This document shows, in pieces, positions 8,546-18,300 of a stretch of DNA of 64,000 nucleotides. A program made the position numbers and the translations under genes. Source of the DNA: a virus; IMG/VR virus record IMGVR_UViG_3300042892_002840, positions 1-64,000 of that record. The stretch is one strand, 5' to 3'. The first letter of the stretch is position 1; each line of letters begins with the position of its first letter. The notes beneath the pieces are model-generated. The model did no database searches and had not been told where the DNA came from. It worked only from the letters and a program-made list of their open reading frames with translations.

Positions 8546-11500
8546 TCATTCTGTATAAATCGACCTACATGTAACTGTTGTAGTTGCAGGATCATCTCCA
8601 TATGTTGTGTCTAGGGCAAGAATAACATACTTGCCCACGTATGGGGGATTTGTATCTTCAGATGAATATAAGTTGTTTAAGGGGTATGATACTTCTACCA
8701 CATCTCCTATTTGTAGAATTGGATTGATAAATGTCTCTATTGTTAAAACACGCTGTTGATTAGACCACTGTTTTGTTATCCATTCAGCAAGACTTTTTGC
8801 TTCAGATTCCTTTTGAATCCAAACTGATTCGAATCCTATCTGTTCCGCCTTGTCTGCATCTGTGAGCTTTGGGTCCATATATTCGTATGGGTCTGTTGGC
8901 CCAAGATAGTCTCCAACAACTATGAACTGTCTCTCCGCTCCATTATCTAGTGGTGCAAACGCTCCTGTATTATTCATAACAAAAACATCCATCGTGTATG
9001 AATCAAGAGAGGATCCAACTATACTGACATCTGGATTTTGAACTAATATTGGATATCTTGGAAACACTGGTGCGTTAGCATACCTAGATTGAACTCTGCG
9101 TAATTCTCTAGCTACTGGACCAAATTCTTTTACCCATACAGGATAGGTAGGGTCTGGCCCTTTATCGAAAACAAAGTCTGAAAAGTTTTTTACAATAAAT
9201 GAACCTGAGCCTAAGAATCCGTGGTAAATACTAAAGTAATTATTGCTTACAAAATCTTCATCTTTTATTGCAGCAGAATATACGTAATCAAATGCAGCAA
9301 TTCCCTGAAGAGATACTAGTCCTAATTTATTAGTTAATGTAATTGGGGATGTGTCTACAACTGAGAACTGCTTATTGTTAATCATTATCTTAAATACTCT
9401 TGAGGCCTGACCACCAATTGTTTGGTCTGTAGATCTTATATCAACACGATATAGCTCACCGCCATTAATATTTGTAATGATAGTTCCATCTTCATCTTTT
9501 TGGCTAGTTATCATGGATACGGGCTTACCGTCAACAATTTTATAAAAATTTATATCCTTGTATGCTTTGTCGACATTAGTATTTTGGGATGTACCCATAG
9601 TAAGCATATATCCGCTTTTATTATTTGATCCTAAAGAAAACGCAATACCTGCCAGAGTGCGTTGGTTTCCTGTAATTTCTTTTGTCTTAGGATCTTTAAT
9701 TAGAGGGAAGTACATGTTAGTCCCAATGATAAAATTCTTTTGGCCCTTGTAGTTGGCATCAATTGTAGCCATTGAATAAACTGTATTGTTTGTATATTTA
9801 GGAGGAAGTGCTGGATCTGTATTTGGAGTGGATGTAACATTCGGAGCAGTAAGTGTCATAAAGGATCTAGATACTGGATTCACTAAATTGTTTGTTGTGT
9901 CTGGAGTCATATTAGTAAGCTGGAACACATACTGGCTTGGAGTAAAATCTCCTGTTGCAGAGTTCCATTTAGTGCCAGCCCATTCATCAGTAAGAGATTT
10001 TGTTGATACCTCATGAGTTAAAGACTTAGTGTCTGTTGAGGAAATTACACCGAAGGCATTTCTTGATTTAATTCTATATCTTCCTGTTGGCTCAAATGTA
10101 TTTGGAGCAGCAAGACCTTGATACTTTGATATGTCAGAGTCTGAAGTAATCCATTTTGCTTTTGATATTCCAACATATTTATTTATTGCTGAGTTGTATG
10201 TTGCTGTTGCAATCTCTACGTACTGATACTCCACTGCATCAAATTCAATAATTTCTTTATCAATTAGAAGATAACCTGTTTGTGAATAAATAAGCTTATC
10301 GTTTCCACTAATTATAACTGGCTCTAACTTTACAACTCCATTTGGAGAAACCTCGCCCGACGAGTTGGTATCTGATGGAGCAACTGGTGGAAGTGAATCT
10401 ACTAATGCTGCGGCTCCGAGCATAGTTACAGATGATCTGTATACCATCTCAGCTGAAGCAAGATATGCTGAGCTAAGCTGTGGGCTATAAATAACCTTTA
10501 CAGATTTTACTGATGGAACATTTTCCAGCGAAAGCTGAGATATGTTTGCCAAATTTGATCCACTCTTATTGTATCTAAACTTAAACTGTGTAGATTTGTT
10601 TTTAAATATATAATCTCTTGGGTAAAACTGAAGAACATCATTCTCATCAAAAACAGCAATCATTTGAGTGTCTTTACAAAGATCTTGAATGTGCTCCCAA
10701 ACAGTTTTTGTATTATCTGTGTACCAGTATAGTGGTGAGATCGTTGAAGTATCTTCTGCAGAAACATTAAAGTAGTAGTTTGTAAATCCAACTCCATCTA
10801 GCAATCTTCTTATGATAGCAACCGAAGACATTTCTTTGCAAACAATATCTGGAGCATTCATATACTGAAGTTCTTTAGCGCCATCTAGACCAGTTATGTC
10901 TATATTTCCAAACTCTCCTACTGAGAATGCATCAGTATAGAAAACTCCTAGATTTACCTTTTCTGTGCCAATCTTTACAAACGGATACAGCTTAATATTG
11001 TTGTAAAGATTTACTTTATTTTTATCAAAAGCCTTTTTCTTGTCATGATATGCGTAAGACTGATCAAATGCATTTATTGAAAGATTAATTGAGTTTGCTG
11101 TGACATCTCCCACTGGGATTAATCCGTTAACAGAATCAGATGAGTTCTTGCCTATTGAAAACGACACAAGTCTTGGGCTTACATCTATAACATACTTAGG
11201 AGATATCTCTATTATACCTAGGTACCCGCCTGATTCTGATATTGAGTTTACCTGTAGCTTTAATCCAGCCAAATCTACTCCTGTAGTTGGTTCTGTAAAT
11301 TCTGCAGTTGACCATGTAGATCCATTATAATATAAATTTACTACGCCATCATTTGGGCATGTTGTTCCTGTAAATATAGTAGACTCTGTGCCCGTTAGTC
11401 CAACTGTTTTTAAATTCCATGACGTCGGCTTTCCATGAGATGTTTCAAACTTAATAGCAATCTTATTTGCTACTGCAGCAACATTGTTTATTTTAGGGTA

Positions 11501-11935
11501 TGTAACTGATATCGTACAATTTGGAAGAGACGATGCTGGCATAACTAAATACTTATATGCAGTCTTGCTTCCAGCATAGTACAGCCTGTTGTCAAAATTT
11601 TGAGATGAATTATAATTTTTAGCATTTAATATTCCAGATGCTTTTCTTGCTGCCAGGGTCGGGTCTCCAAGGATTAGGTATTGGACTCCAGCCTTTTTAG
11701 GCCTTCTTGGATCTATAATGCTTGTAATGGGGAACAGCTTACTGAATGGCTTTACGCCATCTGGGTTTGTGTAGGCAAGAGATCCTTCAGGGTTTTCATC
11801 TGTTCCGCCTGGCCCTCTGACTGTAACTCCAGCTATCAAATCATTCATGTTGTACTCTATCCAGCAGCCATTTGTCATTGACATTGATATAGATTGATTT
11901 ATTGAATCAAGCGTTTGCTGAGTTACAGATAGCAT
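8546..11935 (-). CDS. Large tail hub/baseplate protein
   Basis: A 1,129-residue protein in the place where siphophages encode the tail-associated hub. Around residues 260-460 it has the pattern of phage hub proteins (a Dit/Tal-like region): 'GLIPVGDVTANSINLSINAFD', 'LYPFVKIG', 'VNLGVFYTDAF', and 'LLDGVGFTNYYFN' leading to 'WEHIQDLCKDTQMIAVFDEN'. The rest is beta-rich, with a possible concanavalin-like domain in the middle and a C-terminal segment typical of hub proteins. It overlaps the gene at 11935 by one base. The role is assigned from gene order (after tape measure and distal tail genes) and these local patterns. Confidence 0.7.
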   Translation of the reverse strand: MLSVTQQTLDSINQSISMSMTNGCWIEYNMNDLIAGVTVRGPGGTDENPEGSLAYTNPDGVKPFSKLFPITSIIDPRRPKKAGVQYLILGDPTLAARKASGILNAKNYNSSQNFDNRLYYAGSKTAYKYLVMPASSLPNCTISVTYPKINNVAAVANKIAIKFETSHGKPTSWNLKTVGLTGTESTIFTGTTCPNDGVVNLYYNGSTWSTAEFTEPTTGVDLAGLKLQVNSISESGGYLGIIEISPKYVIDVSPRLVSFSIGKNSSDSVNGLIPVGDVTANSINLSINAFDQSYAYHDKKKAFDKNKVNLYNNIKLYPFVKIGTEKVNLGVFYTDAFSVGEFGNIDITGLDGAKELQYMNAPDIVCKEMSSVAIIRRLLDGVGFTNYYFNVSAEDTSTISPLYWYTDNTKTVWEHIQDLCKDTQMIAVFDENDVLQFYPRDYIFKNKSTQFKFRYNKSGSNLANISQLSLENVPSVKSVKVIYSPQLSSAYLASAEMVYRSSVTMLGAAALVDSLPPVAPSDTNSSGEVSPNGVVKLEPVIISGNDKLIYSQTGYLLIDKEIIEFDAVEYQYVEIATATYNSAINKYVGISKAKWITSDSDISKYQGLAAPNTFEPTGRYRIKSRNAFGVISSTDTKSLTHEVSTKSLTDEWAGTKWNSATGDFTPSQYVFQLTNMTPDTTNNLVNPVSRSFMTLTAPNVTSTPNTDPALPPKYTNNTVYSMATIDANYKGQKNFIIGTNMYFPLIKDPKTKEITGNQRTLAGIAFSLGSNNKSGYMLTMGTSQNTNVDKAYKDINFYKIVDGKPVSMITSQKDEDGTIITNINGGELYRVDIRSTDQTIGGQASRVFKIMINNKQFSVVDTSPITLTNKLGLVSLQGIAAFDYVYSAAIKDEDFVSNNYFSIYHGFLGSGSFIVKNFSDFVFDKGPDPTYPVWVKEFGPVARELRRVQSRYANAPVFPRYPILVQNPDVSIVGSSLDSYTMDVFVMNNTGAFAPLDNGAERQFIVVGDYLGPTDPYEYMDPKLTDADKAEQIGFESVWIQKESEAKSLAEWITKQWSNQQRVLTIETFINPILQIGDVVEVSYPLNNLYSSEDTNPPYVGKYVILALDTTYGDDPATTTVTCRSIYTE

Positions 11936-12393
11936 TATACTTCTTCCAGGCTAATAGAAACATCCCAAAATTCTTGAGCTGCATCTGCCATGTTGCTTTT
12001 TACATTTCTTTTTACAATGCTAAAGCTAGCAGATGAAAAAACTGCAGTAATAATTTCATCTCTTCCAGAAACTCCATTATATGAAATTTTTACTTTAAAC
12101 GAACCCGTGCCTTTGCCATGATAAAAAGACCTTAAGTCTAAGGCTCCATAACCACCGTCTACAGTCATTGTAGAATATGTGGGAATCATGCTCCATGAAG
12201 TAGCAATATTCTTTTTATCAGCAACGTGTATTTTTCTAAGTGAGCCGTTTGCCATTCTTTGGGAACGCTCAATTCTTTCTGGGTCTACAGATATAGGAGA
12301 TCTGTTATGCTCAGACAGCTTAACCCATGTTGGGGTATCCGTAGCGGATGTGTCTAAATATAGTACTGATCCTACTGGTAAAGTTAATGTCAT
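11935..12393 (-). CDS. Distal tail / minor tail protein
   Basis: A 152-residue protein between the tape measure and hub genes, overlapping the tape measure end by 4 bases. Position and size fit a distal tail or tube-like minor protein that joins the tube to the hub. Its beta-rich C-terminal half (residues 60-150, with a polar DGGYGALDLRSFYHGKG turn) fits such a fold. The gene order supports the role; I see no diagnostic motif. Confidence 0.6.
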   Translation of the reverse strand: MTLTLPVGSVLYLDTSATDTPTWVKLSEHNRSPISVDPERIERSQRMANGSLRKIHVADKKNIATSWSMIPTYSTMTVDGGYGALDLRSFYHGKGTGSFKVKISYNGVSGRDEIITAVFSSASFSIVKRNVKSNMADAAQEFWDVSISLEEV

Positions 12394-15300
12394 GATCTAA
12401 TGCTCACATTCTTACTGCTTCCAACCATTTTAGCATTAATCTTGGCATCCTGTCCAATAGCCACCTTTGTCTGCTGAACAACCTGTCTTACAAATGCTTC
12501 TGTATTCATTCCATCAGATGGATATATATTTTGAGTTAAATTAATAACTGATGACTTAGATCCTTCACGCATTGGCTCAAACATCTTGGCGGCCTGATTG
12601 ACATCATACCTTGGTGATGCATAAGGAACCTTTGCCATGTTGGGTATAACCATGTTATTAAATAGCATTTCTGGACCACGGTCACCAACAATTGTTGGTA
12701 CTGCTGGATTAACATTCATTAATCCCTTGCCAGCTTTTACGGCTTTTCCTACTGCTTGCTTTTCTTCATCAAAAGATTTGACTACTCCAGTCATTTTATC
12801 TACTGCATATGTTTTTCCAGCGTACTTAAATAAGTAGTATTGGTCTCCAGCAGCGCCAGTAAACTGCTTTGACTGTCTATCTGTTACAGCCTTTTTACTC
12901 GCTTCTTTTAGCGTCATATCTTCTTTTTTATAACTAGACATGCTATTACCAAAACTTTGGCCCTTAGATCCCGTTGGCTCTGGAGTTTTGGAAATATCCA
13001 TTTTTTTATTGTTTATATATACGTCGCCCTTGACTTCAATTCCCTTGGCTGCAAGACCCTTTGCAACAGCATCATTAGTTGTTGACATAATATCAAGAGC
13101 TTGATCTCCAACTGTTTTCTTTTTGCCGTCTGGAGTTTTAGTTTCTACTTTAACTCCTGATGTTGTTGTAGTTGAAACTACAACTGCAGCATCTTGCTTT
13201 CCAGCTTTTGTCTTGGCATACTCTTCTAACGTCTTTCCTGCTGCTATTGCATTAATTCTAAATGTTGTCATGGCAGTATTGACATCGTCAATTTTTTGCT
13301 TTTGCTTTGCAATCTTGTCGTTAAGTTTTCCTAAGCTTTCTCCAGCTAAGGCAGCCTTGTCAGACATCTTTTGCTGTCCATCATTTATAGCTTTTATCTT
13401 AGCTTCAAGAGGAGCATTCTTTAGCTTAAGAGCATCCTCAATTGCTTTTCTTTGTGCGTTATATTGCTGGTCTGATTGAAGACCCTTGATGTCAAGACTT
13501 GCCTGTTGTGCAGCTGCTGAATTTCCAGTTGCAATTGCTGCATCATATTCGGCCTGCTTCTTTGCAATTTGTCTTGCAATATCTCCTTCTTGCTTTGCTG
13601 CATCAAGTGCCTTTAATCTTGACTCTGCAAGTTTATTATTAGCATCTATTTGCTTTTGTAAATTCTTTAGCTGCTCTCTTGTGCTTATCTGTTCAGAAAC
13701 AGATTGTCCTCTTGCGGCTTTTGCCAAGGCATCTCTTTGCTTTGTAAGCTTACCCAACATATCATATTGAGACTTTAGAAGTCCGACTTTATTTTCTTCT
13801 ATGGTTGCTGCAGATATCGCATCTGCAACCTTTGAAAGTGTAGCAACTGCTTCTGCTCCAAGCTTAGATAGATCTCCTGTAAAACCTTTTGCCGCTAAAT
13901 TCATTTTCTGCCACAAGCTAACAACTGTATCTTGCTCTGTAGCAATTTTTTTAATAGCTGGATTCTGCTTGGCCATCTCGTTAATTGTTTCTTTGGTAAG
14001 CTTTGTCTTTGATGCTTCTAGATTATTCAGTCTATTGAGCATTTTTTCTTGTGCTTCATATTCTGTAATAACTTTAGTGTTTCCTGACTTGTCAGCCTTA
14101 GCTGCCTTCTTACTCTTGTCGACCATATCTTGAATACCAGTATCTATAGCTGTAAGTCCAGTATTTACTGCACCTGCGCCCTCACGCCCGCCTTCTCTTG
14201 AGGCTGCGCCGTAACCTGCAACAGCTCTTGCTGCTGCGTCTTGTTTTGTTTCAATTCTATTAAATCTGTCATTCTTAAGTGTAAATAAAGATGCTTCCCT
14301 TGCCTTGTTAGACATCTTAAACATTGCCCAAATTTTCTTTGTCGCATCTTCTGCAGACATACCTGCTGCCATTAGCTGAATCTTAAGATCTTCCGCCAAC
14401 TTCTTTGTATTGCCGCTACCCTTTGTCTGATTAATAAGCTTAATCTGATCTCCGTATGTATCTTTAACTTCTTTTCTAAGCTTTTTATATTCTTCAATTG
14501 TCATGCTAATTGGAGTTCCAGCATCCTCCATGCTTTCATAAAGAAGCTGATTTCTTTCTCTTAATGCTTTAATGTTAGTTACTGTGTCGGAAAGCTTAGC
14601 ATTATAGTCAGTAAACTTAAGTCCTGCTTTTTTGGCAGCCTCTTCGGTTAATCCATACTGAAGTGCACCAATTCTTAGGTGTTCGTTATGGGACCTCCAT
14701 GCCTTTATAACTCCATATATTGCAAGAGATCCTACTGCAAGCCCTACATTTAATCTTGTAAGCCCCAATCCAATTTTTGAAAGAACATTCTTAAATTTAT
14801 TTCCGCTGGTAGCAGCATCATCTAGGTACTGTCCGTATTTAGTAAATCCACCAGTTTTGCCAGAAATTACGCCCATAGGTGTTGTTGCTGAAGCTGGAAG
14901 CTTGGACATCATTCCCCCAACTTTTCCACTTCCAGTCTTCATGCTTGCGGTCATAATCATTTGTGGTAAAACAAAAGATAGCGCTTGCATTATTGTTTGG
15001 ATAACTGGATTTGCAACCTTACTAGCAAGCATCATTGGGATAATTGATGACGCCAGCATTCCTACTGTTCCGCCGATTCCATATTTGTTATTTGGAACAA
15101 TTCCTCCAGAGTTTCTAGGAACAAAAAGCTCTGGCCCCTTTTCTCCAACTAGGTAAGGCTTTCCAGCATTTACTGGTCCACCCATTTCTCTTGGCTCTAC
15201 ACTAAATATTAATTTCTTTAAAGCTTCTGTCATTGGAGTATCTTTTTTAGAATCCCAATTCATATACTTCTTTCTTAATATATCTTTATCAATAGGAGAA

Positions 15301-18300
15301 AGCTGCTTAGCTATATTTCTATCTGATATTAAATTGCTGGCAGCCATTCTAATTACAGGATCAAGTGAGTCTGGCTCCAGCCCATTCTTCAATGTGCCAT
15401 CTGGCATCTTTACATATCCATATGGTTTCTCTTGAGCTAATGCTGCTGCAAACTTATCATAAAGTAGCTTTTGAGTATTCTTCCTTAGTCCACTACTTGC
15501 AAAAAGTTTTTCTGCCATCTCGATAGACAATGAGTTTACTCCCCATGGAGCTGACTCGTACATGCTAGGTTTTGGTGCACCAGTTGGTCCAAATCCTGCG
15601 CCGATCCTATGCATTGCTTTGCCCTTAAGTACATTGCCAATAAGACCACCTATTGCAAATCCATTTGCAGCTGTTTTGAATGAAGCATCTGAAAGGCTTA
15701 CAGAGTGACCCTTTTGTCTGCGCTTTAGTTCATCTGCTGCAATCATTTTTGCAATTGCTGCAGGAGTCATTGGCCTTGACTCAGATATTTTAACAGAAGA
15801 GTGGACACCATGAAGTTCTCTCCAGTTAACTCCTCTAGCATCTGCAAGACGCTTAATCATAGAATTATATATGACCTTTTCTTCAGAGTTTAAATCAAAT
15901 CTTCCAACTGTTTGCTTAAGTTTTGGCAAAGCAGTTTCAATTTCCAAAAGCATTCTTTCATGATATTCGTTTGCAGTCATTCCTTTTGGAATATCTAAAG
16001 TTGATTCGGCAAAGAATTTCTTTGTTTGACTTCCCTTTACACCTAAAAGGTTAATCATTGCTTGATCTTTCATTGATGGCATTGTCTTAGAGTAATCTCT
16101 TAAGCCAGAGGCTGATCCAAATACACCAGCAGGGCCAACGTCAGCCAAAACATTGCCAGAAAGATTGCCTCTTCCTAAATCCTTATCGCCTCTAAGTGCT
16201 GAAGCAACTAGCTGTCTAAAGTATTGATCTGATGTAAACTTTCCATCTTGATTAGCAAATGCCTCATCATATTGTGATTCAAGAGCAAGTATTTTTCTTT
16301 TGCCCATAGGATCCGTTGGGTCACGCATAACAACAATCTTTTGCTTTGGAGCATTTAAGCCGTGTACTTCACGTGCAATTTGAGTTGCTCTCATTTCAGC
16401 TAAAGCTGCTTTTTCGTCTAGAACTGGCTTAACAAATACTCTTTCTCCTGCTTTTGAATAAACTCCACCGATTCCTGAGACTGGGAAACTTCTTCCAGAA
16501 GTTGGCTCTAAAAGTTCATCATATTGAGAAATTGGCTTTTTTGCAAACCTTGAATCATTAACTGCAGCGTTTGCTTTTTCCATTGCAGACTTTGCCGCTC
16601 TTTGAGCTTCAACCTGTTTTATAGTTCTAGGCATTCCAAGGAACATTGTTTTTCCACCGCCAAACAATCTCTGTGCAAACTGCCCTGGAATTTGTCCACC
16701 TTCATTACGTGCGACAATTGGCATCATCGTATTGTTTGGTCTAAAAGCAGATCTCTTATCTACAAGCCCTAGGAAAGCTCTCTTTAAAAATTCAATTGCT
16801 TGTTTTTTATTTGTTCCAATTCCTCGTTCTCTATTCCATCTTTGCTTTAGCTCTACGCCCTTGTTACTAAGCGTAAGCATGTCTGGAATTACTCCTCTTG
16901 TATCTCTGTTCAAATCATTGGTAAGAGAATTAATATCTCCTTCTCCAAGCATAGCCATTCCCAGATTACCTGCTAAAGTAACAACTTTTCCTCTTGAGTC
17001 TTTCCATAGTTTTCTTCTTGCAGTATGCTCTGAAACTGTTGAGTCTACTCCATTTTTAAATAATGAGTCTGACATGCTGTCAAAAACTTTAACTCCGCCG
17101 AATTCGCTTGCACGTGCTCTAAACTCTCCGATTAAATTTGTTGTAGGTCTAAATCTTTCTCCATGCTGACCTTGATATTGCATGAAGTGTCTAAACTTTC
17201 TAATGCTTTTTTGTGGCTGCTGACCTTCCTGCATATCGATCATGGCTTTAACCTGATTTTGTCTTTCGTTTGCTATATTAATTCTTTCTTGTATCCATCT
17301 TTTCATGTCAATATGGCCATCTTTTTGCTTGGCAGCATTCCATGCTCTTTCATAATCTGCTTTTGCCATATTAATTGCATCTTGTTCTTCAAAACCAGCA
17401 TAGGAGTTGTACACTCCAGCATCGTGAAGTACGTGTCTTAGCTTTACTTCTTCTTCCCAGTTTGGTGAATTAAACATTCTTGCATCTATTTTTAATGCTT
17501 TCTCTAGCATTTTTTTAGCTGCATCATCTAGCTGAGCTTTTGTATATCCGCCAGCATTGTGCATACCGCCTGATGTGTTGCCTGGACCACCATTTAATGA
17601 GTACATCAAAGGCATATTTTGTTGTGCTATTTCTGCAGGTATTACCGCTTCTCCTGGTGTTAATACAACAGGAACTTGTCCCCCTGCATTTCTAAATACT
17701 GGTCTTCCTCCTAAAAGATCTTGGATTATTGGCATATTCTGCTCGGTGCCCGCCTTGTTAATTACAAATGCTCCAGGCTCTGCAGTTGTATGATAAGTAT
17801 CAGTATTTCCTGTACCAGGAACTATGCCACCCTTTGCAAACTTTGGCTTTGTTGTTTCAATATTATATCCAGCTCCAGAAGTTCTTACTCCGCCTAATGC
17901 TCTTGCAATTCTATCCGCTATAGTTTTTGTTGTTCCTTTGTGAAACATTTCTTTCATGTTTGATTTTCCAGTTGATGGGTCAACTACTGGCTGGGAGGTA
18001 AGAGGAACTGTTGTGAGGTTTGCTACACGACCCATACCAGCTGCTGTAAGGTTTGTTGTTTCGATAAGCATTGCTTCTACTGTTGCATTTAGCTGAATAA
18101 CTTTTGCTCTCGCCTGATCTACCGTTATCTTGCTTGCCTGCAGCTGTGCAACTATTGCCTGTGTTTCCGCTGCTGCAAGCTGTGTGATCTCAGTAAATTG
18201 AGGAAGAAGCGCCTGGTAAGAATCAGACAAGCTTGATGTAACTGTTCCTGTTGCCATTACTTCTGTTTTTAATAACTTAATTTCTGCTTCTGACTGCATT

